64,000 nucleotides of DNA from Laetiporus sulphureus 93-53. Taxonomy: Eukaryota > Basidiomycota > Agaricomycetes > Polyporales > Laetiporaceae. The notes below the pieces were generated by a model, which ran no database searches, had not been told where the DNA came from, and worked only from the letters and a program-made list of their open reading frames with translations. The stretch spans positions 62,001 to 126,000 of the forward strand of contig NW_024468539.1 in the NCBI RefSeq assembly GCF_001632365.1, written 5' to 3'. Positions 25,800-38,970 of the stretch are shown in pieces. Numbering within the stretch: the first letter of the stretch is position 1; the number at the start of each line of letters is the position of its first letter. The position numbers were made by a program, and so were the translations under genes.

Positions 25800-26530
25800 T
25801 TTGAACTGGTTTCAAGCTATTGAATACCGAGCTTTGCACCACTTTCAAGCCATTGAATACAATGATTTCAATGGTTTTTTAAGCCATCAGCCCTTCAGGC
25901 ATTAACTGTAACAAATTCAGTGCTGCGATTGGCTCATAATATTTGCACGTGTTTGGATTAGCTGTGTCGTGCAGGTTTAAACTCTGCCTTGTATGTTCAT
26001 TAGATATGATAACAAGCACTAGTAACAATGAAATGTTACGTAGTAAGAACATTTTGAAACAACAGTAACATTAAAACGGTATCTAGTAAGAACATTTTGA
26101 AAGAAGAGCAATACAACGTGAAGATCTATTCTCATTCACTGTGCGCAGACTATAATAAGTCCAGAAAATGTTAAACCTTTCATTCTACATCACAAAATGC
26201 TGAATGCCATGGTCATGGTTTGAATCACTTTGCACCACTTTCAAGCCATTGAATACAATAATTTCAACGGCTTTGAAGCCATCAACCCTTCAGGCATTAA
26301 CCGTAGCAAATCCAGTCCTGTGATTGGCTGAGAATATTTGCACCTATTTGAACCAGCCACATCATGCAGGTTGAAACTTCAGCTTGTATGTTCATTAGAA
26401 ATGATAACAAACACCAGTAACAATGAAACATTATGTAGTAAGAACATTTTGAAGGAAGGCCCCTCTCCTAACCTCAGGACAGGGGTGGAAAATGAAATCA
26501 CTTTGTAATGGTACACTGTCCCACGCTTTG
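25800..26530 (+). repeat. Two adjacent units of the GATTGGCT repeat block
   Basis: Units at about 25800-26105 and 26150-26530 share TTCAAGCCATTGAATACAAT, AGCCATCARCCCTTCAGGCA, GTGCARGTTNAAACT and the phrase TGTATGTTCATTAGA. The second runs on to CTCTCCTAACCTCAGGACAG. The same block ends the larger composite copies at 28680-29070, 34380-34830, 41300-41700 and (inverted) 42880-43200. Confidence 0.8.
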
Positions 26531-26639
26531 CTTAAGTATCCCATGGAGATGAAAAAATGCTGCATAGATGCTCTAAATGCTCGGTTCTATACAAACTCTC
26601 CTTCGTACCTTAGGAATCGTAACTCTCAAGACTGTGATA

Positions 26640-29600
26640 TAGTCTGATCGATTGTCAAATCTTAATTTCATATATCATATTTGAAGTCATCTCAAAAAAC
26701 ACATTAGCAAGATATGAGAACATTACAGAATTGTAAAAGCAATTGAAAAAGAAATGAGAGGGTATTGACAGGTTTGTACATCAGAGTTTGATCAAAAGTA
26801 TACATAGATGGCTTAAGGCAGTGCTTAAGGCAAAGGGTTGATTAACCAAGTACCAGGGCTTTTAGGTTGGAAGTCTTTGAATTGTTAGTGACAAAGGTGT
26901 GTAAATGAGTGAGCCTGATAGAATTGCATATATTTTCAAAACAAAGCATAAATTTTTGATTAACAGATGCTTATTTGAAAGCTGAAAGGAATGGCTTTCT
27001 AGTGCTATATTATTCCTGAGTATAGCAGCAGCCAATCTGAAGATAGAAGGGCAACAGTGAAAATTAAGGTGGCTGAAAACTTAATTGTAACAATTATTGG
27101 TTAAACAAGGAATAAAAAGTGTCATAACTTCGGAAAATGCTAAATGATACATTAATCAGATGATAGCATACTGTTGGCCAGATTAGACACAGCAGAAAAT
27201 GATGAATTGCAAATGTTTGAAGTGTTTTGAAAGCATTCAATTAATTTGATGAATATTGACTGCAGATACAGCACTCTGATTGGCCATGAATATTTGCAGT
27301 TATTTGGATCAGCCACCTTGTCGATTGTAACTCCGATTCAAACCCAGCGCTTTATGAGCGTAGGCAAAATTAACATTTTTCGGACCAAAAGCATGATGTT
27401 TTGAGGCCCCAAAGCCTCAGGAAGAAGATCTTTCAATTTTGAAGAAATGAGATTGAGATTATCTCGACACATTGTGTGCACAATGTCAAGCTATGACATC
27501 TATCGTTTGGGCAACTAGCTAGTTGCACTAACGACAAATGTCATAATTTGGTCTTATTTGCACATTGTGGCAACTTAAAGTGTGGGAATTTAGATGGCTG
27601 ACATCCTGTAGCCTCAAATCTTCGCTTTTTTGAGCCAGAAAATAATCTGCATGATGTTCTCATTGCAGGGCATGAAGATGTAGTGTATTGTGGATTATCC
27701 ACATGGTCAAACATTATGAAAAGTCAAAATATGGATCAGAGGTTTTAACAGTTTACCATGGTGGCTGAAGACTCACATTGTCTCACCTATTCTGCTTGTA
27801 TAGATGAAATGAGGAAATATCATATGAAGTGAAGCATGAGCAGGCAGTATACTCTATTGTACATGTCTACATATCAAATTGTCAACAATGTCTAAGCCTG
27901 CTAAGGTTTTCAGTTCAGCCACAGCAGCACTAAGTGTTATTGTAAAAATTCATTGTTGAAGCTGTGCATAGATCATTTATATATTTCAGGATATGGTATA
28001 AAGCCTTTCCTCATTATGTCTCTTCTTCTGTGCATCTTTCAAGCAATAGAAACATATGTAGTACCCTCAGAAAACCATTGGCCACACTTGAAGCTGTGGC
28101 TCAGCCACTAAAGGCAAATAAGAGCAATCAATTTTACCATTGTGGCTGAGAACTCAGATTGCATTGACTATTCTGCTTGTTTAGATGAAATGAAGAAACA
28201 GTCTATGAAGTGAGGTATTAGAATACAATACATTCCACTGTGCAGGTCAAGGTTTCAAGTTATAAGTCATATCTAAGCATGGAAAGGTTAGCCACAGCAG
28301 CTTTGAATGTTACTGTAAAAATGCATTGTTGAAGCTGTGCACAAACTATTTGTATACTCTGTTAAGCCTTTCGTCATAATCTCTTTGCTCCTACACATTT
28401 TCTGAGCAACAAAAGCATATGTAGTTAGCTTAGAAAGTCATTAGCCACACCAAGAGCTGTGGCTCAGCCACCAAAGCCAAATATGGCCAATCAATCTACT
28501 CTGGTGCGGAAAACTTCAATTGCACCCATAGAACTTTTTTTTGTATGCTCAGAAAGAAGAAGTTGAAGTGTAGAGCAATAAAATGTAGAGATCTATTCTC
28601 ATTTCTCAAGTAGAGACTATAATAAGTCCGAAAAATGTTAAACCATTCATTCTACATCACAAAATGATGAATGCCATGGTTTAAACCACTTTGAAGCCAT
28701 TGAATGCCATGGTTTGGATCACTTTGAAGCCATCAGCCCTTCAGGCATTAACCCTAGCAAATTCAGTGCTGTGATTGGCTTTGAATATTTGCACCTGTTT
28801 GGATCAGCTGCATCGTGCAGGTTCAAACTCCGGCTTGTATGTTCATTAGAAAAGATAACAAACAGCAGTAAGAACAAAATGTTATCCAGTAAGAAAAATT
28901 TGAAGGAAGGGCCTCTCCTAACCTCAGGACAGGGGTGGAAAATGAAACCACTTTGTAATGGTCTACTGTCTCATGCTTTGTTTAAGTATCCCATGGGGAT
29001 GAAAAAATGCTGCATAGATGCCCTAAGTGCCCAGTCCTGTACAAACTCTTTCTTCGTACCTCAGAAATCGTAAACCAGGCATGGCCTGCATACATGAAAC
29101 TTATGACTGTCCATGAAGTGTGTCTCTTTTTTACACTGAAGTCCCTCATTCTTGTGTATATAATTAGAGCAAGTCAATTGATCACCACTTTATTTTATTT
29201 ATCTACACGTCAGTCCTAAAATAATAATAAAAGTAAAACAAAACGTTGAAGGCACTTGAGATTCAAAATGCTTTAGTCAACCTGTAAAGCATATTATAAG
29301 AAAACAAACAGTAAAAGGGCTAGCATAATGCTCAAGGCCAAAAATAATGCTGCAAATTTTATGAATTTGTACAGCTCTTCTAATGAGATAAATTTTGAAT
29401 TACTGAGAAGTTTATGCAATGTCTTTGATGATTGAAATAGATTCATCCTAAGAAATTGACTCTATAATGTGACACACCAGTCATAATTAACACTAATAAG
29501 GCTACAGGATAAAGGCTACAGAGTGTTGTGTTACCAATGATGCAGAGAGTGTATTGGCACAGTAAAAGGTAAAATCTTTATAGTATTACAAGCTGGTTCT

Positions 29601-31400
29601 GAAGATACTTTTTTTATTAAGCTAATTAAATTAGATGGGCTTCCTGAAAATGTTTTTCATTAGACATAGCTTATAAAGATTATTTGTATTATGCCTGATA
29701 ATCACTATTGTAAGAAGTCAGGTGACAATTTATATTTAGTTTTGCTATAACAGACATAACCTCTTAGAGTCACACAAAGGTTCAACAATGTGTACACTAA
29801 TCTGTTTGTAAGACTGGTCATTAACTTTGCAAGTTATGTAAAATTGTCTTTTCAGAGTGTCTATATATAAAGGCACTATTGTTGTTTAAGGCTTTAATGA
29901 CTATGCATTGACTGGCAGCATCTTTGATTTACTTATACAAATATTCAGAGATCTATGACTTTGAATGAGACAGTCAAGATGCATTGCAAATCAAAGGCTG
30001 CTAGATATAGTCAAAGATGTCACTGTAAATGCACTCATTATCTTTGATAGATCATAAATGAAACTATATATATGTATATCTAAGACTGCACAAATTGTTC
30101 AAGGAGATTATTTCTAGTGAAGTAATGATCAATTCTATCTACTGGATGAATCAGAGCATCACAATTTCTGACATATAATAGTAAACACAACTCAAAAGTC
30201 TAAAGATGAAAAAAATCTCATTAAAACAGAAAACAGGAGAAGAGCAAGTTTATATATGAGTCTATAGTTGTCAAAGAAACAAAAATGATTTTCATCCATT
30301 AGTGGTGATTTACTCATGATGACCGTGCCAGTGATGTCCAAGGCAATAAGCAAAAAAAGATGAAAGTTTTCCCATCACTTGTTGGACTGAGCTGAAGGGC
30401 CTGGATACACAGATTGCGCTGCATTGGATGCACACAGATTCAGTGAGTTTCAAATAAAATGAAGATACTTATATGTAGATATACACACGAAAGCCATTTT
30501 TTCATGCTTTAATATGTTTGAAGATAATTCAAAGTAATTAACTAAATCTGTGAAAAGTTAAAATATTCTTCTTCACAATTTCATTAACATTTCAGTTGAA
30601 CATACACAAATTTATGCTTCAGAAAAGATGCAAGAGATGTTATTCATGTCATGTTGCAAGTGCATACCCTGCTGCAATTTTCATTACTGTAAAAATGATA
30701 CAGATACCTACAGTTTGTATTTTGCTGCACTTAAATGATAATCTTACAATATTATAATCTGTCTTCATTATCAGTACTGCAATAAAGATGTAAATATAGC
30801 AGATGCTTTCATTTATTTACAAGCTCACAGCTTGTCAAATTAAGAAAATGCTTTAACAAGGTAAGCATCTGAAAGATCATAAAAAGCTCTCACAATTACG
30901 GCAAAATCCTAAGTTATCATGTTAAACATGTCGCAAATGACAGATTAGGAGATGCAGCTTTGAAAATCTCTCTGACTTCTTGCTGTTTATCATTATAAAT
31001 GAAAAAGTAAGTTCAGCTTGATTTGACATTATATATCAGAGAGGATATCATGAAATTACTGCTAGCAATAGTTCAATATAAGAATACTGTGAAAGTCGCT
31101 AATCATAAACTCCTCAATAGAGCATATGTGACATTTAAATTTGTGATAAGCTATACTAGACTGTGTTGAATTTCACTAAATTTCTTTACTGATGATGTCA
31201 AACATATACTATATTGATACATTATGTGATACTTAGTTATATCAGGTGTAAAAATCTAGTAATGATCTATGAAAGTCAAATAACAAATAAATCTCTAAAA
31301 GATCATGAAAATAATAATTTAAAAATGAAACTCAGAATTTTGAAATCTCAGAAATTGTTTTTGCTAGTAATGGCCCTCTTACTCAAGTAAGTTTTAGATA
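26640..31400 (+). repeat. Composite AT-rich repeat, copy A
   Basis: Diverged duplicate of parts of 32520-34830 and of 38460-42720. Shared landmarks: GATCRATTRTCARAGCTTAA (26650), the GGCTGAAAACTTAATTGTAA segment (27068), a palindrome (27466-27568), GCTTTTTTGAGCC (27628), the GATTGGCT block (28690-29070), and a segment 29770-31400 that matches 41710-42760. No gene is supported; open frames such as 28714-29073 lie inside the repeat. Confidence 0.75.
27466..27568. repeat. Palindrome family, copy 4
   Basis: Core GGGCAACTAGCTAGTTGCAC. Arms CTATGACAT and ATGTCATAA, and TCGTT with AACGA, are complementary; the outermost CACATTGTG recurs on both sides. Confidence 0.82.
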
Positions 31401-32440
31401 GATAAAAAGAGAGACAGGAAATTAATTTGTTTCAATAATATACACCAGAATGATGGAGATTAACATCAAAAGAAAATAACAATGGTATAATGGAACATAA
31501 CCTGGTGATATTTATGCTGCATTTTTTGTGATTAACAGAGAATACAACAGCTTTTATATTATAAAAGACAATGATCACTTTTCTACAAAAATGATGAATA
31601 CTTTCTGATATGGAATTCGCACTTCATACATTCATAATACATCTGCAGAGTGTCCTTGTAAACTCACTTTTTTCCTCAAACACTAAAATGTTTGAGCTTA
31701 TAGAATGTGTGTCTCTTCATCAGCCACATCCTTTCTAGACTTTATCATTGACTCTGCTTTTTGAAGAGCTATTTGTAATTGATATGAAAAATCATCTGTA
31801 CTTCATATGCCATAATATATATGGCTATCCTGTCCAGATATATTTTCTTGATAAATGAAAAAAAACTCAGTTTGTGAAAATATGTTTCACACTATGATGG
31901 CATTATTTAAAAGACTGATCTATATCTTGACTTTTAAGAGCAATATGCATGTGATTATATGTGATAGATTTGATTGTCATGCTTTATGCAGATTTTTAAA
32001 CTTAAAAAAACAACATTTAAGGCTCTATCACCTTGAAAAAAGTTAGCTATTTATCAAATATGAGAATTCATGGTCGCTGACATTTTCACAGACTTTATAG
32101 CCCTCACCATTCACTTGTTCATGCTGGAAGATTTACTTTGGGTTAGTACAATCACACAGATCATGCTCATTGAGTACTTGGATAAGAGGGCCATTTCTGG
32201 CAGAAACAATTTCTGAGGTCCTAATTTTCTTCATAATCAATTTGATAAGTTTATTATAAATATTCACCACATTGATTGAGAGGTATATATTGTTATCCAC
32301 ATTAAAATATCAGTCCTTTCGACAGAAATCAAGAACAGTGTGATTATCAAAAATGTTTTTAGAGTATAATAATATTATGGCAAAGAAGACAGTTGAAAGG
32401 TGATAGTGTGTAGCAAACTGTGTTTTCATTACTGAAGGTG
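31401..32440. other. AT-rich, no gene seen
   Basis: About 1 kb with no open frame over 63 codons and no recognised repeat. It is probably further TE-derived sequence. Confidence 0.5.
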
Positions 32441-32444
32441 AGGT

Positions 32445-32762
32445 TCAGCATGGGCTAGTGTAGATATCTGTGCCATCTTTTCTAGTGATATAAAATGCTG
32501 CAGGGTCTCCAATGTGTAATATGTAGAAGAGCTTTCCATTATCTGAAACTTGATTGAGACCACACATCAGGGCCCTCAAGCCCTCTGATGCCCTTTCTGG
32601 GCATTCAATCTCCTCCTCCACAATGTCATCAACCTTGGGAGTATTGCACAATTTGGGCTGTGTTAAAATATTCAAAGTGGCCTCAGAAAAGCTTTCCATT
32701 ATCTTAAACTTGGTTTGCAAATCTTGAGTGGCTGGCATATTTATAGATCCTGTAGCCCTCAC
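32445..32762 (-). pseudogene. Short ORF shared with 39755-39543
   Basis: A 105-codon minus-strand open frame whose reading (EEIECPERASEG, CGLNQVSDNGKLF) recurs in copy C at 39755-39543 as EEIECPGRVSEC and GGLNQVSDNGKLF. The two readings have kept amino-acid similarity although the DNA has diverged, so it may be the remnant of a protein of the ancestral element. Family unknown. In copy C the same ~150 bp is duplicated in tandem (39480-39560 and 39626-39735). Confidence 0.3.
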
Positions 32763-33641
32763 AATTATTCACTCTTTTAAGCTGAAAATCTGCTATAGAT
32801 AGATATAATCACACTGACCATGTTCATTGAGTATGTTGCATAGTATGTATGCTTTTGATCAAACACTGATGCAATATACAAATCTTACTTTGAAACATCA
32901 AATATAGCACAGTTAGAACTTGTTTGGCTGAACATATTCAGATATGCTATATCATCAAGATAATGAAAGATCACTCATAATGTGGAGCTGTATAGTGATT
33001 TTATATTAGCATTTATGTGAAATGAGCTTCAAATTAGCTTGAAGCATTGTAGCAAAAGTGAAGAAGATAGTGTTTCAGCAAGAGAATAATCTCAAGCATA
33101 ACTTAGCTGACTTAAAAAGAATACTATTAAGAGTATGGCATGGCTTGATCAATTATCAAAGCTTAATTTCTATATTATCTTTGAAGTTTATCACACAAAA
33201 GATTAGCAAGGCATGAGAAGCCACTTAAAGGAATTACAAAATTGTGAAAGCAATTGAAAAAGAAATGAAAGAGTATTTACAGATTTGTGAATCAGAGCTT
33301 CATCAAAAGTTTACATGAATGGCTTAAGGCAGGGCTTATGGCACAGGGTTGATTAACTGAGTACTAGGGTTTTTAGATATGGAGGCTTTGGATTGTTAGT
33401 GACAAAAGTGGGTAAATAAGTGAGTCTCATAGAATTGCATATATCTTTAGAATAACACATATATATCTATTCTACAGATACTCATTCGAAAGCTGAGAAG
33501 AATGGCATTCTAATGCTATATTATCTGTGAGAATATTGGCAGCCATTCTGAAGATAGAAGGGCAACAGTGGAAATCAAGCAGATATCTATGTCATTTTGT
33601 TATTCACTGTATATGATATTTAAACTATATAGATGGTAAAT

Positions 33642-33727
33642 AGCAGATGGTGTAGTGGATATAATGCTTGGTGCTTTCCAGAAAATAACTGTTCTGGAAG
33701 TTTAGAGTTCAATTCCTAATCTGTGCA
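33642..33727 (+). repeat. tRNA-like module with intact Pol III boxes (SINE-head-like)
   Basis: The A box TGGTGTAGTGG (33648-33658) fits TRGYNNARNGG and the B box GTTCAATTC (33707-33715) fits GWTCRANNC, at tRNA-like spacing. The middle has a stem TTCCAG/CTGGAA. The acceptor and T stems pair poorly, so it is not a functional tRNA. A T-run (CTTTTAATTTTAAAA) follows within 30 bp, and a palindrome copy starts about 40 bp further on. A tRNA-derived SINE head is the likeliest reading. Confidence 0.6.
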
Positions 33728-33767
33728 GTTTCACGTGCTTTTAATTTTAAAAAAGTGTACCTTGCAT

Positions 33768-33866
33768 TGTTGTACAAATAATGCCAAACTATGCCATTTA
33801 CTGTTGGTGCAACTAGCTAGTTGCACCGCACAATAGATGTTATAATTTGGTGTTATTTGTACATTG
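33768..33866. repeat. Palindrome family, copy 5
   Basis: Core GGTGCAACTAGCTAGTTGCACC is fully self-complementary. The outer arms GTACAAATAA and TTATTTGTAC are also perfect complements, giving a ~95 bp hairpin with a few internal mismatches. Confidence 0.85.
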
Positions 33867-34830
33867 TGACAACTTACAGTGTGAGAATTTAAATGACTAA
33901 CATCTTTATAAATTGTGTAGTCTCAAATCTTCGCATTTTTGACTCGAACAATTGACCACATGCAGTTCTGGCTGTATTACCATTGAGATGTAATTAACTA
34001 TTCATTACTGATATGTTCAAACATTACAAAAAGTCAAAATATGAGTCAGTATTTCAATAATGCTTAAGCTCTTTCTAGATGCTCCGCATAAATTAGTGAC
34101 ACCTTTTGACATGTTTCTTCATGCATGTTACCATCATTGGACTTTTCTGTTATATTTCCCAGACAATAGAACATTATTGCAAAACTGCAATAAGGCCAAT
34201 CAATCTACTCCGGTGTGGAAACTTCAATTACACTCATAGCTCTTGTTTTTGTATGGTTAGAATGAAGAAGTTGAAGTGTAGAGCAATAAAATGTAGAGAT
34301 CTATTCTCATATCTCAAGTAGAGACTATAATAAGTCCGAAAATGTTAAACCATTCATTGTAGATCACAAAATGTTGAATGATATGGTTTGAACCACTTTG
34401 AAGCCATTGAATGCCATGGTTTGGATCACTTTCAAGCCATTGAATCCAGTGATTTCAATAGCTTCGAAGCCATCAGCCCTTCAGGCATTAACCCTAGCAA
34501 ATTCAGTGCTGTGATTGGCTCAGAATATTTGCACCTATTTGTATCAGCCACATCATGCAGGTTCAATCTCTGGCTTGTATGCTCATTAGAAAAGATAACA
34601 AACAGCAGTAAGAACAAAACATTATCTAGTAAGAAACTTTTGAAGGAAGGACCCTCTCCTAACCTCAGGACAGGGGCAGAAAATGAAACCACTTTGTAAT
34701 GATCTACTATCCCACGCTTTGTTTAAGTATCCCACGGAAACTAAAAAATGTTGCATAGACATCCTAAGTGCCCAGTCCTGTACAAACTCTTTCTTCATAC
34801 CTCAGAAATTGTAATGTTGTAATATTATTT

Positions 34831-35319
34831 GTACTTTAAAAGATCAAATGCAGCATAGTCAGGGCTGTTCTGACTAAACATATATATATGTTTGGTATAT
34901 CATTGAGAGATGAATACTAATAACAAATACACACAATATGAGGTAGAAGGGCACAACATACATACTGTATATGCACTTAAACATTCAAGTGATTAATAAC
35001 ATCAAAGTGTGCTAAGGTTTTCAGCTTAGCCCTATATAGCAGTTATGAGTGTGATTGTGAAACTGCCCTTTTAAGGCTCTGCATACATTGTTTATGTTTC
35101 AAGTATGTCAATATTATGCTTTTTACCATCATCTGTCTCTCTACCAATGTTTTCAATAAAATACATATAACAAACTAAAACTATGTAGCCTCAGAAATAC
35201 ACAAGCCATATACTGTAGGCTGTGGCTTAGCCACTAAAGGCAATTAATAATTTTACCTTCTAGCAAAAACTGCAGATGAATATAAACCACCCAAGACTTG
35301 CTTACCTTGCAAGTCTTGC
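34831..35319. other. AT-rich repeat-like stretch
   Basis: Contains further fragments of the GTGGCTNAGCCAC-type repeat (around 35020 and 35225). No gene. Confidence 0.4.
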
Positions 35320-35351
35320 GATCATATATACATATATATATATATATATAA
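35320..35351. repeat. AT microsatellite
   Basis: An AT run (ATATATACATATATATATAT...) at the left edge of a possible element (35350-38380). Confidence 0.8.
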
Positions 35352-38300
35352 AACACATTTATGAGAAATTGTCAATTCTCAAAAGATAACTGAAGTCTTC
35401 TGAGAGATTGTAAAACACTCACATGTCTTATGTGTAATTCTAAACCTGTAGCATAACTGGTGTGAAATTGTAATCCAGTCAGAGGTCTTCTGTTCACTTG
35501 CAAAAAGGTCAAGATTTTGTGTTCCATTGTAAACTAGTCTCAGGATCTATGTACCCTTTGCAATTTGTCCCAAAACTGTCAAGCCCTTCTCACTACATCC
35601 CTGGCCTTATGAGCCATTATTCAATCTTCAGTCACATTTTGAGTCATTTAGAACCACTCTAATCCATTTCAAATTATAAATATGTATTGTGAATATAGTC
35701 ACTATAAACACCCATGTCTAGACTGTACTGTACATTGCCAATGCGATACGAAGAGCAGCCAGTCATGCTGATACAAATTTAAGACTGTGAGTCACAACAG
35801 TGAGCAATGAGAGCAAGCGCAATAATCAGTGAGCTTTGCAGATGCAGAGAATATGAGCGAGGATATCAAAAATCAGATGTGACTAGCACATCTGGTGAAG
35901 GTGACAAGACCGAGTGAAAAGAAGTGAGATGGACAAAGAGCAGCCATTGCAAGAATGAGAATGAGACATGTAAGCAGGAGTTAGAAGAGCAGGTGAAACT
36001 GAGGAGAGCAGACATAGAGCACAAGTCTGATGATAAGATGGTGTATCATTCACAGGTAAGATCATGAGGAACTGCTTTCTGCTGCAGCATTTTTCTGCCT
36101 AATGATGTCCACTTGCGATGGGTCCGAGCAGTGTCTTATGCATTTACTGTTGCTCGTAAATTTTCGGATTGGTTTTTCAAACATTTTTCTGTAAATAACC
36201 AATTAATAAGTGCATCTGCTAGTCCAAATCATGTATCAGTTCCAAATTTCCAGTATCAGACCTCTGATCTTCAGATTGTTGAGCAACTCGAGGCACTTAT
36301 TGTCAAAGGCCAGTCCGAAGAACACCTTGTTGTTGCCTTCATCCTAAGTCATGCATGCACATGCATAAAGCACACCTGCACATTTTATCAGAATAACATG
36401 CACTCAACCAATATGCACTTACCAATAGGCAGAGATATATCAACGTGTGCGGTGTGTAGTGGTGGAGCTTGTATTGCTTATTTTCGCTCTGCCATCATCA
36501 ACATTAGTGTCAGTGTTAACACCTGTCTCCATTTCTCCCCTTCATCAACCTCCTCATTTGCACCCACCCCAGCAGGCATGATATCGTATAATAACGAGAA
36601 TGTCCATGTGACCAATATTAATTCCAGCCTGTCCTCTGTCATCAGCTCAGATGTCTTCATGGCTACCTTATGCACCTCACATCCTCCTCATAGCCTTTTT
36701 CACACTCACTTTGACCTGCTGAAAGAAGCCAAATGCAGAAGCTGCAGGCATCATAGGTGATCACATTCCCATTGAAGACTTGAGGCTTGAGTCTGTTGTC
36801 ATTGCGAGGCTGAGTTTTGAGCACATGCTTCACTTTCACAGGCAGTGACAGCAGGAATATCACTGTGAGCTGTTCCATGAGGCTTGACCTGGATTTGATG
36901 AAGGCTGTGAATGTGTAACCACATGCCAGTGCAGTGCATGGGGAAAGGGGAAGGAAGAGAGGGAGCGAGTGAGAATCAGCAAGTGTGTTCAATACCAGGA
37001 TGCAGGGCTAATTCAGAGATGGTATGAAGGACACGAAGAGATGAGATGGAAAAAAAATAGTACAACAAATAAGGCATGACACATACATGCATGCATCTGA
37101 CCATCATTTGATGAAACATTCTGCCCAGCATACCCAGCATAAAGTTATCTGTTGCACAAGGCCAGTACAATAAGAAAATATAATACACCGTAAACAAATT
37201 TGAAGAGAAAATGAGACAGTGATAGATGGCTGATAAAAATACATAAAGCAAAAAAAAATTAAATACTCAATGATGTGCTGTTACAGAGGTGGAAGACACA
37301 TGTGGATCTTTGAGAACTGCTGGAAGGCAGGTTCTGACACAGTTGTAACTCGCGTAGAGCATAAAGATAATGGTGATGGAGTCACAGGGTGGCTGCATGA
37401 TGGCAAATGTGGGTGCCACTCTGTGTAGTCAAAGTCTTCAAAAAAGGAGGAAAGAGGCATGAATGAAGCAGTGTCTGTGTTCAGCCTGTGGAGGTGTTCT
37501 AGTCAGAAGGTGTCTTATGGGATGTGTTGTTGGTGCAAGTTATCTGTGATGCCATGGTGGGGGGCAATCATGAAAAGGGCTCAGAGCAGTATGCGCTGAC
37601 ATGCCACAATGAGAGAGGTCACTGAAACAGGAGGATAGAAGAGGAGGGAGGTTGAGCAAGAGTTGCCTTCAAGCACATGACAGTGAGTGTGTCCTTATGA
37701 TGTGAGTGAGAAAGCTGAGTTTGAAACATGTGCTGACTGAGCTTTCTTTCTCTTTGAGCAATCACCTGCCCTTCTAACGTAACTCTGATCCTGATTGTTG
37801 ACATTGAGTACTGAGTCCTTATTAGCTGCTGTGTATTATACAAATGTGTATAGTGCCAAATATTAAGACATCAGCTTTTACACATTGTACTGATCAGAAA
37901 TCAATTTACTTGACAAGTTGCCTCAATCTGCACTGGCAGCAGTATTCTACTCGCTCATCTGCTCGATGCTAGATAGTGATCATCACCAGCAGTGGTGGCT
38001 GAAGATCTTCAGCACTTTATTAGCACTACTTGAGCCCAGCTTCAGTTCAACTGAGGCTGTGGCATTAATCTAGATTTATGCTGTGCTGTGAGCATCTATG
38101 TGGGCTGCTTTCAAGGTGAGTAGATGAGGCCAAACTATGACATTGGAGTCAACTCATCAAAACTGAGAATTCTACATAGTATTTGGGTTTGGGGGAATGT
38201 TAGAGTTGTAAAACATGCTGAGTGCTTGCAAAGGAAAAGCAAGACCAGAGCAGGATTATCTATAAATATATATGTTTTCAATTGCTCGCAGAATCTGTGT

Positions 38301-38380
38301 GAGGTTTGCAAGAGCTCACAAGACTGCTGATCATTTGCAATCTCTCGTGGGACCTATAGCAGTATAGAAGTACATATATG
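35350..38380. mobile_element. Possible DNA element with degenerate subterminal repeats
   Basis: The left side (35350-35600) holds several loose copies of GAGAGATTGTAAA / GTGAAATTGTAATCC-type words. The right side (38200-38370) holds the same words reversed (TTTGCAATCTCTCGTGGGACC, TTTGCAAGAGCTCACAAGAC). Between them the base composition is less AT-rich than on either side, and the longest open frame of the AT-rich block sits here. No clean terminal repeat or target duplication was found. Confidence 0.3.
36113..36760 (+). CDS. Hypothetical ORF, 215 codons
   Basis: Longest open frame between 25.7 and 48 kb, inside the possible element 35350-38380. The first ~90 residues (KFSDWFFKHFSVNNQ, SDLQIVEQLEALIVKGQSEE) look like protein; the C-terminal half is Ser/Thr/His/Cys-rich and less convincing. 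No domain recognised. It could be a decayed gene or chance; start chosen only because it is the first ATG-like codon of the frame. Confidence 0.2.
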   Translation: MRWVRAVSYAFTVARKFSDWFFKHFSVNNQLISASASPNHVSVPNFQYQTSDLQIVEQLEALIVKGQSEEHLVVAFILSHACTCIKHTCTFYQNNMHSTNMHLPIGRDISTCAVCSGGACIAYFRSAIINISVSVNTCLHFSPSSTSSFAPTPAGMISYNNENVHVTNINSSLSSVISSDVFMATLCTSHPPHSLFHTHFDLLKEAKCRSCRHHR

Positions 38381-38885
38381 CATTTTTCTACATTTTTCAA
38401 CTATCTCAACTCTTGCATGGTATATAAAGTCTCACCAGCAGTTATGTACTAATGTGCCTTTTGCTGATGTTGATGGCTGAAACCTTGAATTGCAACAATT
38501 ACTGGTTGAACATAAAATAAAAACTGTCATAACTCCAGAAAATGCTAAATGATACATTACTCAGATAATAGTATATTGTTAGACCAGATTATACACAGCT
38601 GAAAATGATGAAATGCAAATGTTTGAATTATTTTGAAAGTGATCAATTAATTTAATAAATATTGACCATAGATACAGCACTCTGATTGATTACGAATATT
38701 TTCACATATTTCTATCAGCCGCATTATCACATTCAAACTCAGATTCAAATCCAGTGCTCCACGTGCATTAGCAAAAATAACATTTTCTGAGCTAAAAGCA
38801 TGATGTTCTAAGGTTGCAGAGCCTCAGAAAGAAGATCTTTCAATTTAAGAGAAATGAGATTGAGATCAGTGCAAAGTGTTGTCTG

Positions 38886-38970
38886 AATAATGCCAAGCTA
38901 TGATGTTTGTCATATGTGCAAGTAGCTAGTTGTGCTAATGATAAACATTATAGTTTGGTGTTATTTGCAC
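38886..38970. repeat. Palindrome family, copy 6
   Basis: Core GTGCAAGTAGCTAGTTGTGC. Arms TGTTTGTCAT and ATGATAAACA are complementary allowing one G-T, and the flanks AATGCCAAGCTATGA and TATAGTTTGGTGTT mirror. Confidence 0.78.

Larger units (their letters stand above)
32520..34830 (+). repeat. Composite AT-rich repeat, copy B
   Basis: Aligns with 39540-41720 nearly end to end: the minus-strand ORF remnant, TTATTCACTCTTTTAAGCTG, TATGCTTTTGATCAAAC, the GATCAATTATC segment (33150), a tRNA-like module (33642-33727), a palindrome (33768-33866), and the GATTGGCT block (34380-34830). Confidence 0.8.

Noticed and set aside
33642..33727. Functional tRNA gene
   Set aside because: Pol III boxes are perfect, but acceptor and T stems do not pair and the anticodon loop is too long; a SINE-like head fits better.
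28714..34699. Similar plus-strand ORFs 28714-29073 and 34388-34699
   Set aside because: Both fall in the GATTGGCT repeat block; the similarity follows the DNA repeat and no domain or intron structure supports a gene.
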